From Actinomycetospora callitridis (lineage in GTDB: Bacteria > Actinomycetota > Actinomycetes > Mycobacteriales > Pseudonocardiaceae), in NCBI RefSeq assembly GCF_028737265.1, contig NZ_JAQZAK010000007.1, positions 1 through 64,000 of the forward strand: DNA of 64,000 nt, given 5' to 3'. Below are positions 42,782 to 51,478 of this stretch, in pieces (position 1 is the stretch's first letter; each line of letters begins with the position of its first letter). A program made the position numbers and the translations under genes. The notes beneath the pieces were generated by a model, which made no database searches, was not told the origin of the DNA, and saw only the letters and a list, made by a program, of their open reading frames with translations.

Positions 42782-43758
42782 GCCCCCGCCCGACGGCCGT
42801 CGTCCTGCGCGACCTCGGCCTGGGCGATCTGCTCGTCGCCGTCCCCGCCCTGCGCCTGCTGCGCCGGGCCCTGCCCGACCACGAGATCGCCCTCGTGGCC
42901 CCGGACGCCCTCGCGCCCCTCGTGGCGCGGATCGAGGCGGTGGACACCCACGTGAGCGATTTTCCCGGCTATAGCCGTGAACATCGCTCACGGGTGGATG
43001 TGGCCGTGAACCTCCACGGGCGCGGGCCCGAGAGCCACGCGCGCCTCGACGCGCTGTCCCCGCACCGGCGGATCGGGCACGCGGCGCCGGGTTGGGACGG
43101 GCCGGCGTGGGTCGACGACCCCGCGCGCCCCGAACGGCGGCGCTGGTGCGACCTGCTCGCCGCGACCGGCCTGGTCGACGACGCGACGGCGCGGGACGGC
43201 GCCGACGACCTCACGCTGCCCGGGCGCCGGGCCGTCGCCTCGGGGCCCGTCGTCGTGCACCCCGGCGCCGCCTACGGCGCCAAGCGCTGGCCGGCCGAGC
43301 GGTTCGCCGTGTGCGCCGCCGCCCTGCAGGCGCGGGGCCACCCGGTGGTCGTGACCGGCTCGAGCAGCGAGCACCGGCTGACCGCCGAGGTCGTGGCCCG
43401 GGCGGGCCTGCCCGTCGACGCCGACCTCGGCGGGCGCACCGACCTCGCCGGCCTGCTCGACCTCGTCGCCGCCTCGGCGCTCGTCCTCGCGGGCGACACC
43501 GGCATCAGCCACGTCGCGACGGCGTTCGGCACGCCCTCGGTGACCCTGTTCGGGCCCGTGCCCCCGACGCAGTGGGGCCCGCCGCCCGGCGGCCCCCACG
43601 TCGTGCTCGGCGACGACACGGTCCGGCGCGGCGAGCCCTTCGCCGACGACCCCGACCCCGCGCTGCTCGCCGTCACCCCCGCCGACGTCCTGGCCGCGCT
43701 CCCCTCCCCCGCCGTCCGGAGCATCGTGGAAACCCCTGTCGGTCGCCCGCGCTCGTGA
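42778..43758 (+). CDS. GT9 heptosyltransferase-like glycosyltransferase (copy 2), with in-frame repeat
   Basis: 326 residues from a GTG coupled to the sigma gene. GT9 features: VVLRDLGLGDLLVAVPALRLLRR, VDVAVNLHGRGPES, GPVVVHPGAAYGAKRWP, GDTGISHVATAFGTPSVTLFGP and PTQWGPP. A degenerate copy of the 42-bp palindromic repeat (42951-42992) is inserted in frame just before the VDVAVNLHG strand, adding VSDFPGYSREHRS. The reading frame is intact, so the insert is tolerated or recent. A hairpin at 43799-43815 may end the operon. Confidence 0.87.
   Translation: MSPRPTAVVLRDLGLGDLLVAVPALRLLRRALPDHEIALVAPDALAPLVARIEAVDTHVSDFPGYSREHRSRVDVAVNLHGRGPESHARLDALSPHRRIGHAAPGWDGPAWVDDPARPERRRWCDLLAATGLVDDATARDGADDLTLPGRRAVASGPVVVHPGAAYGAKRWPAERFAVCAAALQARGHPVVVTGSSSEHRLTAEVVARAGLPVDADLGGRTDLAGLLDLVAASALVLAGDTGISHVATAFGTPSVTLFGPVPPTQWGPPPGGPHVVLGDDTVRRGEPFADDPDPALLAVTPADVLAALPSPAVRSIVETPVGRPRS
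42951..42992. repeat. 42-bp palindromic repeat, copy 4 (in frame inside GT9 gene)
   Basis: Same architecture as the other copies, with two mismatches between the arms (one T/C pair and one C/A pair after pairing). The coding strand is plus, and the frame reads SDFPGYSREHRS. Copies 4 and 5 share the variant TAGCCGTGAA on the right arm, which breaks perfect symmetry. Confidence 0.88.
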
Positions 43759-43798
43759 CGGTGCGACGCGGCGGGCCGGCGTCCACCTCGTTCACCAC

Positions 43799-43815
43799 GC
43801 TTCGATTTTCGAAGC
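43799..43815 (+). terminator. Hairpin downstream of the sigF-GT9 operon
   Basis: GCTTCGA, TTT loop, TCGAAGC, followed by TTCTT. It lies 41 bp after the GT9 stop and 51 bp before the next gene. A terminator is likely; an operator for the DUF2127 gene is the alternative. Confidence 0.45.
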
Positions 43816-43865
43816 TTCTTCCGAACCCGTGTCGGAGCAGCCGTGCCCGCCTAGCATCACGATCC

Positions 43866-44675
43866 GTGAGACTGCGCTACGAGCTCCTGGGCTGTGCGCT
43901 GCACGGGCACGCGCTCGTCGGCACCGACGCGGCCACGGTCCGTAGGCAGGACGCGCAGCTCCTGCGGGAGGACGCCGAGGGCCTGCGCTGGCACCGCTGC
44001 CTGCGCTGCGACGCCTGGGAGCCCCGGGCGGCGCCCACGACCCCCACCCGGGACACCGCCCCCGGGCCCGACGACATTGAGGTCCCGCTGCGCGGCCGCC
44101 CGCTGCGCGACCGCTACGTGCTGCGCCTCATCGCCCTCGACCGCGCCCTGCACGTCGTCGGCCTCGGGCTGCTCGGCACCCTCGTCCTGCTGTTCGCCGC
44201 CTACCGGGAGAGCTGGGGCCCGACCGTGGGCCAGATCGTCGGCATCCTCCAGGCGAGCCTCGGCGGTCCGGTCGGGCACGGCGGTCCGACGCTGCTCACC
44301 GAGGTCGAGCGCGCCTTCGACGTCCCGTCCTCCACGCTCTACTGGCTCGCGCTCGTGCTGCTCGCCTACGCGGCGCTCGAGGCCGTCGAGGCGGTCGGGC
44401 TCTGGTACGCGCGGCGCTGGGCGGAGTACCTGACGTTCGTCGCCACCACCGTCCTGCTCGCGCCCGAGCTCTGGGAGCTGAGCCACGGGCCGACGCCGAC
44501 GAAGATCCTCGCCCTGGTGGTCAACATCGCCGTGATCGTCTATCTCCTCCTCGCCAAGCGCCTGTTCGGGGTGCGCGGCGGGGGCCGCGCCGAGGAGGCC
44601 GAGCGCGCCCACGACACCGGGTGGCCCGCGGTGGAGCGGACCGGCCCCGGCATCGATCGGCTGACGTCGCGCTGA
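43866..44675 (+). CDS. DUF2127-type membrane protein
   Basis: 269 residues. The first 75 residues are cytosolic and contain CLRCDAW in LRWHRCLRCDAWEPR, perhaps a small zinc site. Then follow four hydrophobic helices (LHVVGLGLLGTLVLLFAAY, STLYWLALVLLAYAALEAVEAVGLW, YLTFVATTVLLAPELWEL, ILALVVNIAVIVYLLLAKRLF), matching DUF2127. Function unknown. The GTG start is the first in-frame choice and no ribosome-binding site is evident. Confidence 0.75.
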   Translation: MRLRYELLGCALHGHALVGTDAATVRRQDAQLLREDAEGLRWHRCLRCDAWEPRAAPTTPTRDTAPGPDDIEVPLRGRPLRDRYVLRLIALDRALHVVGLGLLGTLVLLFAAYRESWGPTVGQIVGILQASLGGPVGHGGPTLLTEVERAFDVPSSTLYWLALVLLAYAALEAVEAVGLWYARRWAEYLTFVATTVLLAPELWELSHGPTPTKILALVVNIAVIVYLLLAKRLFGVRGGGRAEEAERAHDTGWPAVERTGPGIDRLTSR

Positions 44676-44727
44676 AGACTCGTCACACGAGGGTGGCGTT
44701 CGGCCGTCCGAGGTATAGGACGGTTCC

Positions 44728-45585
44728 GTGACGATCTCCTCGGGGCCGGTCCCGGCCGCACCCCGCGGGCTGCCGCACACCCCCGACCCCGACTGGCACG
44801 ACGCCCCCGGCCACTGGTCGGAGCTCCTGGGCCGCGCCGGCCTCGTCGCCTACGGGATCGTGCACCTCCTGCTGGCCTGGCTCGCCGCGTCCCTCGCCGC
44901 GCTCGGCGCGATGTCGCCGGTCGACCAGGGCGGCGCCGTCGCGATCGTCGCCCGCAGCGGGGTCCTCGGCCGCGTCCTGCTCGTGGTCGCGACGGTGTGC
45001 CTCGTGACCTTCGCGGTCTGGCAGGTCCGCGCGGGCACCGTCGGGTTCCGGTGGGTCGAGGGGCGCGGCCTGCGGTGGCGTAAGCGCATCGGCGCGTTCG
45101 CCAAGGCCCTCGGCGTCGGCGGCGTCGCCTACCTGGCCGTGCGCGTCCTGGTGAGCGGCCCCGGCGACGGGTCCGACCTGCGGGTCGTCACCACCGAGCT
45201 CTTCGCCCTGCCCGGCGGCCGGCTCCTCGTCCTCGTCGCCGCGGTCGTCGTGCTCATCACGGCGATCTCCACCGCGTTCACCGGCGTCCGCGCGACCTTC
45301 CTCGGCGACCTCGTCCCCGAGAAGCTCACCCCGCGCCTGCGCCACCTCGCCCGCTGGCTCGGCGCGGTGGGCAACCTGACCCGCGCCGTCGTCTTCGCCG
45401 GGGTCGGCGTCCTCGCCCTCGGCGCCGTCCTCGACGACGCCCCGGACGAGGTCGCGGGGCTCGACATCGCGCTGCGCACCGTCGCCGAGCACACGCTGGG
45501 CACGACGGCCCTGGCGATCGCGAGCCTCGGCTTCGCCGCCTACGGCCTGTACTGCCTCGTGGACGCCTACGCCCGGCATCCCTGA
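44728..45585 (+). CDS. DUF1206 membrane protein
   Basis: 285 residues with six predicted transmembrane helices in three repeated pairs, as in DUF1206. Examples are RAGLVAYGIVHLLLAWLA, FAKALGVGGVAYLAVRVL and VGNLTRAVVFAGVGVLALGA. The repeated R-x-x-x-A-Y/G-I/V pattern at the start of each pair is the family hallmark. Function unknown. Its 3' end overlaps the 3' end of the convergent MFS gene by 19 bp. Confidence 0.85.
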   Translation: MTISSGPVPAAPRGLPHTPDPDWHDAPGHWSELLGRAGLVAYGIVHLLLAWLAASLAALGAMSPVDQGGAVAIVARSGVLGRVLLVVATVCLVTFAVWQVRAGTVGFRWVEGRGLRWRKRIGAFAKALGVGGVAYLAVRVLVSGPGDGSDLRVVTTELFALPGGRLLVLVAAVVVLITAISTAFTGVRATFLGDLVPEKLTPRLRHLARWLGAVGNLTRAVVFAGVGVLALGAVLDDAPDEVAGLDIALRTVAEHTLGTTALAIASLGFAAYGLYCLVDAYARHP

Positions 45586-46964
45586 GCCCCCACCGACACC
45601 CGGGGCCGTCGCGGCACCCACAGCCCCGCCACGGCGCCCGCGGCCGTGAGCGCGGCGCACACGGCCATGGTGGGGACGAACCCGGCGAGGAAGTCGGCGG
45701 CGTCGGCGTAGCCCCCGAGCGGCGCGAACACCGCCACGAGCAGCGCCAGGCCCAGCACCCCGCCGAGCTCGCGCAGCGTGCTGTTCACCCCGGCCGCCTT
45801 GCCGACGTCGGCCGGCCCGAGCCCGCCCAGCACCGCGTTCGCCGCGGCGGGCATGGCCAGCGAGCCGCCGACGCTCGAGACGAGGAAGCCGGGCACGAGG
45901 TCGACGTAGGAGAGGTCCGGGGACGCCGCGGCCATCGCGACCCACGCCGTCCCCAGCGCCGTGAGCACCAGCCCGATCACGAGCGGCGGACGGTTGCCGA
46001 TCCGGTCGGCCAGCATGCCGCCGACCGGCCCGAGCACGAACAGCGCCGACGTCCACGCCATGAGCCCGAGCCCGGCCTGCAGCGGCGAGAACCCGAGGCC
46101 GACGGCGAGGAGCTGCGAGTAGAAGAAGACGCCGCCGAAGACCGAGACGAACAGGCCGACGGTCGCGAGGTTGCCCGCGACGAACCCGGGCGCGCGCAAC
46201 AGGCGGCCGGGCAGCAGCGGCTCGGACGCCCGGCGCTGCCGGAGCACGAAGGTCACCGCCAGCGCTGCGGCGGCGACGAGGGACCCGAGCACCTCGAGCG
46301 ACCCCCAGCCCGCCACGTTGCCCCGCGTCAGGGCCCACACCAGCGCGAGCGCGCCGGCCGCGAGCAGCACCACCCCGGGGGTGTCCAGGCGCGTGTCGCC
46401 GCCGCGGGACTCCGGCACCACCAGGAGCACGAGGGGCACGACGACCAGCCCGATCGGCACGTTGAGCCAGAAGATGGCCTCCCAGCCGACGACGTCGGTG
46501 ACGACGCCGCCGAGCCCGGGCCCGGCGAGCACGGCGAGTCCGGTGACGCCCTCGAGGACGCCGAGGGCGCGTCCGCGCTGCTCGGGCGGGTACGCGGCGC
46601 CGACGAGGGTCAGCGCGAGCGCGGTCACGGCGGCGGCGCCGACGCCCTGGACCGCGCGCGCGACCACCAGCGTCGGCACGTCCGGGGCCAGCGCGCACGC
46701 GGCCGAGGCGAGGGTGAACACCACCAGGCCACCGGTGAAGATCCGCCGTCGCCCGAAGCGGTCGCCCAGCGCCGCCGCCGGGACGAGCAGCACGGCGAGC
46801 GTGAGGTTGTAGGCGTTCACGGTCCACTCGAGTGCCTCGACGCCGCCGCCGAGGTCCCGGCGGATCGTCGTCAGGGCCGTCGAGACGACCAGCGTGTCCA
46901 GCGCGCACATCAGCGAGGTCACCGATGCGAGCAGCAGCACCCCGGTGCGCTGTCGCGGAGACAT
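45567..46964 (-). CDS. MFS drug transporter, DHA2 (EmrB/QacA) family
   Basis: 465 residues, ATG 46964 with GGAGGA upstream. About 14 hydrophobic segments. Motif A is GDRFGRRRIFTGG and motif C is VLEGVTGLAVLAGPGLGG. The first helix carries LDTLVVSTALTTIRRDLG with Asp, typical of DHA2 proton antiporters. It exports drugs or metabolites. No TetR/MarR regulator is adjacent. The divergent gap to the YihY-like gene (46965-47128) holds no other gene. Confidence 0.9.
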   Translation of the reverse strand: MSPRQRTGVLLLASVTSLMCALDTLVVSTALTTIRRDLGGGVEALEWTVNAYNLTLAVLLVPAAALGDRFGRRRIFTGGLVVFTLASAACALAPDVPTLVVARAVQGVGAAAVTALALTLVGAAYPPEQRGRALGVLEGVTGLAVLAGPGLGGVVTDVVGWEAIFWLNVPIGLVVVPLVLLVVPESRGGDTRLDTPGVVLLAAGALALVWALTRGNVAGWGSLEVLGSLVAAAALAVTFVLRQRRASEPLLPGRLLRAPGFVAGNLATVGLFVSVFGGVFFYSQLLAVGLGFSPLQAGLGLMAWTSALFVLGPVGGMLADRIGNRPPLVIGLVLTALGTAWVAMAAASPDLSYVDLVPGFLVSSVGGSLAMPAAANAVLGGLGPADVGKAAGVNSTLRELGGVLGLALLVAVFAPLGGYADAADFLAGFVPTMAVCAALTAAGAVAGLWVPRRPRVSVGAQGCRA

Positions 46965-47128
46965 GAGCCGTCCTCCTCCGACTGGCGGCGGGGGTTGTCC
47001 CCGCACTCGTGGACTGGGACTCGGTTCGTCCGCAGGACTCATCGGTACGTCGGCGATATCGGCTGAGAAGGAGCTGTGACCCGTGCCGCGACCGGTTGTG
47101 CCGCCACCACCTCGGGTACGCCCGGCCG

Positions 47129-48016
47129 GTGCCCCGTCGACCCGCACCGATCGCTGCGTGCCTGGCGCTCGCCCGGGACGTCGGATCGACGTTGCGTGGG
47201 CGTGACCTCGCCGCCGTCGCGGCCGGACTGACCTACTTCGCCGCGCTCGGCGTCGTGCCGTGGCTGCTGCTCGCGGTGTGGGGCGCGGCGCTGCTCACGT
47301 CGCCGGAGACGGTCGGCGCGTACCTCGCCGACCTTCGCCTTCTCGTGCCGCCGGAGATGGGGGCGCGGCCGGTCTACGACGCCCTCGTGCGCGCCGGGCT
47401 CGACCTCGGGGCGTGGGGTGCACTCGTCACCGTCTTCCCGGCCACCTTCTACGGCGAGGGCCTGCGGCGCGCGTGCCTGCGTCTCGCGCCGCGCCACGAC
47501 CGCTTCACGGGATGGCGCGCGCGCCTCGCGCTCCTGCCGCTGGTCCTCGCGGTCCCTGTGCTCGCCCTCGGGGTGTTCGCCGCCGCACCCCTGATGGCCG
47601 ACCTCGCCCGCGCCGGCGGGTTCGGGGGGACCCTGGGCCAGATCGTCGTCGCGTTCCACGTCTCCTTCGTCGCGCTCGGGGTCGTGATCGCCTGGGGGTT
47701 CCGCATCGTCGCGCCCGGCGGGCCGGGATGGCGGGCCACCCTGATCGGGGCGCTCGGGACCGCCGCGGTGCTCGCCGGGTTCCTCCAGGGCTTCCTGCTG
47801 TTCCTCGCCCTGCCGATCGACCTGGGCATCCCGTTCGGCGGGCTCGACGTCGTCGGCGCGGCGGTCGCGATCGCCCTCTGGATGTTCGTGCTCCATGTGC
47901 TGCTGCTGACGGGCTGGGCGACCACCGACGCGCTCGACCGGCGTCTGCGATCAGTTCGGGTGGCGGAGCCGCCCGTCCGCGAGCCCGTGCCCGTCGCGGT
48001 GGGGGCCGGTCGATGA
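47129..48016 (+). CDS. YihY/BrkB-like membrane protein
   Basis: 295 residues from GTG 47129. Six or so hydrophobic segments. The family-like start RGRDLAAVAAGLTYFAALGVVPWLLL matches the YihY/BrkB conserved AAxxxTYxxxLxxxP pattern. Later helices include LIGALGTAAVLAGFLQGFLLFL. Family function is poorly defined, although often called envelope integrity or virulence factor BrkB. It is coupled to the cruF-like gene by ATGA, so it may be involved in membrane carotenoid or glycolipid biology. Confidence 0.75.
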   Translation: MPRRPAPIAACLALARDVGSTLRGRDLAAVAAGLTYFAALGVVPWLLLAVWGAALLTSPETVGAYLADLRLLVPPEMGARPVYDALVRAGLDLGAWGALVTVFPATFYGEGLRRACLRLAPRHDRFTGWRARLALLPLVLAVPVLALGVFAAAPLMADLARAGGFGGTLGQIVVAFHVSFVALGVVIAWGFRIVAPGGPGWRATLIGALGTAAVLAGFLQGFLLFLALPIDLGIPFGGLDVVGAAVAIALWMFVLHVLLLTGWATTDALDRRLRSVRVAEPPVREPVPVAVGAGR

Positions 48017-48831
48017 GCCACGCGACCCGCGTCCGGCCCGACGTCACCGGCCACCCGGGTGTCCGCCCGACCCTGCACACCGTGCCCTGGGCGCTCGGCG
48101 CCGGCGTGGTCGGCGTGCAGATCGCCTTCCCGCTCACCGGCGGCGGGACGCCGACGCTCACCGTGCTCGCGGTGGTCCTCTTCGCCTGCGCGTCGGTGGG
48201 TCACGCCCTGCTCACCCGGGGCCCGGGTGCCGCCGTCGGCCTCGTCGTCGTCGCGGGCGGGGGCGGTCTGGCCGCCGAGGCGATCGGCCTCGCGACCGGG
48301 CTGCCGTTCGGGCAGTACGCGTACACCGGCTCGCTCGGGACCGCCCTGCTCGGCGTGCCGCTGGTCGTCCCGGCCGCCTGGATCATGATGGCGTACCCGT
48401 CGCTGATCGTCGGGCGACGTCTGGCCGCGGCGCTCGGCCGGGGGCGGGGCGTCACCACCGTGCTCGGGGCCTGGGCGCTGGCCACCTGGGACGTCTTCCT
48501 CGACCCGCAGATGGTCGAGGCCGGCCACTGGTACTGGCTCGAGCCGTGGCCGACGCTGCCCGGGGTCCCGGGCATCCCGGTGTCGAACTTCGCGGGCTGG
48601 TTGCTCGTCGCCCTGCTGATGATCGCCGCGCTGGACCGCGTGCTGCCCGACCGCCACGACGGCGACGACCGGCTGCCGCTGGCGCTGTGGTGCTGGACGT
48701 TCCTGTCGTCGACGATGGCCGCCGCGGTGTTCTTCGGCCGGCCCTCGGTCGCGCTCGCCGGCGGGCTGCTCATGGGTCTCGTCGGGGTGCCGCTGCTGGT
48801 GGTGCTCTCCCGCCGCGGGAGCGACGCGTGA
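48013..48831 (+). CDS. cruF: Carotenoid hydratase-like membrane protein (CruF family, DUF422)
   Basis: 272 residues, seven to eight hydrophobic helices. Hallmarks of the CruF family are ATGLPFGQYAYTGSLGTALLGVPLVVP, MAYPSLIVGR, ATWDVFLDPQMVEAGHWYW and GIPVSNFAGWLLVAL. In other organisms CruF adds water to the psi end of carotenoids such as gamma-carotene or C50 precursors. The overlap with downstream GT2 and crtI-like genes by GTGA supports carotenoid glycoside or xanthophyll synthesis. The exact carotenoid is not predictable. Confidence 0.82.
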   Translation: MSHATRVRPDVTGHPGVRPTLHTVPWALGAGVVGVQIAFPLTGGGTPTLTVLAVVLFACASVGHALLTRGPGAAVGLVVVAGGGGLAAEAIGLATGLPFGQYAYTGSLGTALLGVPLVVPAAWIMMAYPSLIVGRRLAAALGRGRGVTTVLGAWALATWDVFLDPQMVEAGHWYWLEPWPTLPGVPGIPVSNFAGWLLVALLMIAALDRVLPDRHDGDDRLPLALWCWTFLSSTMAAAVFFGRPSVALAGGLLMGLVGVPLLVVLSRRGSDA

Positions 48832-49982
48832 AGCTCGTCGGGATCGGCACGACGCTCGCCCTCGCCTCGCTCGGCCTCACCGTCGACAACCTGCGGCGCC
48901 TGCCCGTCCCCGACCCGGCCGCGCGGCCCCCGGGCGAGCGCGTCGCGGTCCTCGTGCCGGCGCGCGACGAGGCTGCCGGCATCCAGGACGCGGTGCGGGC
49001 CCTGCTCGCGGCCGTCGAGGGCTGGTCGGACCCGGTGGAGATCGTGGTGCTCGACGACGGGTCCACCGACGGCACGGGCGCGCGGGTGCGGGAGCTCGGT
49101 GACCCGCGGGTACGCGTGCTCGACGGCGTGCCGCCCCCGCCCGGCTGGCTGGCGAAGCCCTGGGCCTGCCACCAACTCGTGGGCGCGGCGCACCCGCGCA
49201 CCGGGGTGTTCGTCTTCGTCGACGCCGACGTCCGCGTCGCGCCGCACGGCCTCGCCGCCACGGTCGACCTCCTGCGTCGCCGCGGGCTCGACCTCGTCTC
49301 GCCGCACCCGCGCCAGCTCGCCGAGGGCGGCGCCGAGCGCCTGGTCCAGCCGCTGCTGGCGTGGTCGTGGCTCGCGATGCTGCCGCTGCGGGCCGCCGAG
49401 CTCTCCTCCCGCCCGACGCTGACCGCGGCCAACGGGCAGCTGCTCGCCGTCGACGCGCAGGCCTACCGGGCCGCCGGCGGCCACGCCCGCGGCGAGGTCC
49501 TCGACGACCTCGCCCTGCTCCGGGCGCTCAAGCGGGCCGGGGGCCACGGGATCGTCGCCGACGGGACGCACGTCGCGACGTGCCGCATGTACCGGGGCGC
49601 CGGCGAGCTGCGCGAGGGCTACGCGAAGTCGTTGTGGGCCGCGTTCGGGTCGCCGGCGGGCGCCGCCGGGGTGCTCGCGCTCCTCGGCCTGACCTACGTC
49701 CTGCCCGCGGTGGCGGCACTGGGCGGCTCGCGGGTCGGCCTGGTGGGCTACCTCGCGGGGGTCGCGAGCCGGGCGCTCGCCGCCCGGCGGACGGGCGCCC
49801 GCGTCCGCGATGCGGTCGCCCACCCGGTGTCGGTGCTCGCGGTCGGCGCGCTGACCGTCGACTCCCTGCGGCGCCGGCGCGCGGGCACCCTGCGCTGGCG
49901 GGGGCGGCCGGTCGAGGCCGCGCCGGGGTCGCCATCCGAACAGCGGTCCGGGCAGCGGTCCGAGCAGCGGTCCGTGGCGTGA
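48828..49982 (+). CDS. Family 2 glycosyltransferase in the carotenoid run
   Basis: 384 residues. N-terminal membrane helix (VGIGTTLALASLGLTVDNL), then GT-A core: AVLVPARDEAAGIQDAV, IVVLDDGSTDGT (DxD-like), FVFVDADVRV and GEVLDDLALLRALKRAG. One or two C-terminal hydrophobic helices follow. It resembles CruC/CruG-type carotenoid glycosyltransferases or hopanoid-type GT2s. It starts by GTGA overlap after cruF. The C-terminus ends in QRSGQRSEQRS encoded by three 12-bp tandem units (about 49938-49973), which look like recent slippage. The stop overlaps crtI. Confidence 0.82.
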   Translation: MKLVGIGTTLALASLGLTVDNLRRLPVPDPAARPPGERVAVLVPARDEAAGIQDAVRALLAAVEGWSDPVEIVVLDDGSTDGTGARVRELGDPRVRVLDGVPPPPGWLAKPWACHQLVGAAHPRTGVFVFVDADVRVAPHGLAATVDLLRRRGLDLVSPHPRQLAEGGAERLVQPLLAWSWLAMLPLRAAELSSRPTLTAANGQLLAVDAQAYRAAGGHARGEVLDDLALLRALKRAGGHGIVADGTHVATCRMYRGAGELREGYAKSLWAAFGSPAGAAGVLALLGLTYVLPAVAALGGSRVGLVGYLAGVASRALAARRTGARVRDAVAHPVSVLAVGALTVDSLRRRRAGTLRWRGRPVEAAPGSPSEQRSGQRSEQRSVA

Positions 49983-51478
49983 CCGACCCGCGCGTCGTGG
50001 TCGTCGGCGGCGGGCTCGGCGGGCTGGCGACGGCGGCGCGGCTCGCCGCCACCGGCTCCCCGGTGACGCTGCTCGAACAGGCCGACCGGGTCGGCGGGAA
50101 GCTCGGCACCGTCGAGCTCGGCGGCTTCCGCTTCGACACCGGTCCGTCGCTGGTGACCATGCCCGCGGTGTTCGAGCGGCTCTTCGCCGACACCGGGGCG
50201 CCCCTGAACGACGTCCTCGACCTCCGGCGCCTCGACGTCGCCGCCCGCTACCGGTTCGGCGACGGCGTGGAGCTCGACCTGCCCGGCGAGCGCCCGGCGA
50301 TCGCGCCGGCGATGGACGCGGCGCTCGGCGACGGAGCCGGCGCGCAGTGGGAGGCGTTCCTGCGCCACGCCGAGCGCGTGTGGGACGCGACCCACGAGCA
50401 CTTCCTGGAGTCGCCGGTCTCCCCCGGCGGGCTCGCGCGCCTGTCGCTGCGGGTCCGCGACCTCCTCGCCGTCGCCCCCTGGCGCAGCCTGCGCGGAGTG
50501 GGCGCGCGCCACCTCCGCGACCCGCGCCTGGGCCTGCTGCTCGACCGCTACGCCACCTACTCCGGCTCCGACCCGCGCCGCGCCCCCGCCGCGCTGGCCG
50601 TCGTGCCGTACGTGGAGCAGCAGTTCGGGTCCTGGTACGTGCCCGGCGGGCTGCGCCGGCTCGCGGACGTGGTCGCGGACCGGTGCCGGGCGCTCGGGGT
50701 GACGCTGCGCACCGGGGAGCGGGCGACGTCGATCGACACCGCCGGCGGGCGGGTGCGCGGGGTGCGGCTCGGGTCCGGGGAGGGCGTGCCGGCCGACGTG
50801 GTCGTCGCGAACGCCGACGCGGCGACGGTGTACGGGCCCGGCGGGCTCCTCCCCCACGCGCCGTCGGCCCGGCGGCTGGCCCGCACGACGCCGTCGTCGT
50901 CGGGGTTCGTGCTGCTGCTCGGGCTCGACGGACGGGACCCGGCGACCCCGCACCACCGGGTGCTCTTCCCGCCGTCGCGCGCGGCCTACGACGCGGAGTT
51001 CGACGCGTACCGCGGTGCCGAGCCGCCGGCCGCCCCGGCGGTGTACGTGCACGCTCCCGACGACCCCGCCCTGCGCCCCGACCGCCACTCCGAGGCGTGG
51101 TTCGTGCTGGTCACCGCCCCGCGCCACGATCCCGGCGGCGGCGTCGACTGGGACGCGCCGGGGCTCGGGGAGCGGTACGCCGAGCGCATCCTGGCGCTCA
51201 TGGCCGAGCGGGGCGTGGACGTTCGGCACCGCATCCGCCACTGCGCGGTGCGCACGCCGGCCGACCTCGAGCGCGAGACCCTCTCGCCCGGCGGCTCGAT
51301 CTACGGCACCTCGTCCGACGGCGCCCTCGCGGCGTTCCTGCGCCCGGCCAACCGCTCGCCGGTCGACGGGCTGTACCTCGTCGGCGGCTCCGCCCACCCC
51401 GGCGGCGGCCTCCCCCTCGTCACCCTGTCCGCCGAGATCACCGCGCGCCTCGTACGTGAGCGGAATTCCCGGCTATAG
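49979..51478 (+). CDS. Phytoene desaturase-family FAD enzyme (CrtI/CrtD-like)
   Basis: 499 residues. The FAD-binding start VVVVGGGLGGLATAARLAATG is followed by GGKLGTVELGGFRFDTGPS. The C-terminal family motif is SIYGTSSDGALAAFLRPAN followed by LYLVGGSAHPGGGLPLVTLS. CrtI-family enzymes dehydrogenate carotenoid chains; with cruF, a 3,4-desaturase role (CrtD) is possible. GTG start overlaps the glycosyltransferase stop. The final residues (VRERNSRL) and the TAG stop (51476-51478) are encoded by palindromic repeat copy 5. Confidence 0.88.
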   Translation: MTDPRVVVVGGGLGGLATAARLAATGSPVTLLEQADRVGGKLGTVELGGFRFDTGPSLVTMPAVFERLFADTGAPLNDVLDLRRLDVAARYRFGDGVELDLPGERPAIAPAMDAALGDGAGAQWEAFLRHAERVWDATHEHFLESPVSPGGLARLSLRVRDLLAVAPWRSLRGVGARHLRDPRLGLLLDRYATYSGSDPRRAPAALAVVPYVEQQFGSWYVPGGLRRLADVVADRCRALGVTLRTGERATSIDTAGGRVRGVRLGSGEGVPADVVVANADAATVYGPGGLLPHAPSARRLARTTPSSSGFVLLLGLDGRDPATPHHRVLFPPSRAAYDAEFDAYRGAEPPAAPAVYVHAPDDPALRPDRHSEAWFVLVTAPRHDPGGGVDWDAPGLGERYAERILALMAERGVDVRHRIRHCAVRTPADLERETLSPGGSIYGTSSDGALAAFLRPANRSPVDGLYLVGGSAHPGGGLPLVTLSAEITARLVRERNSRL

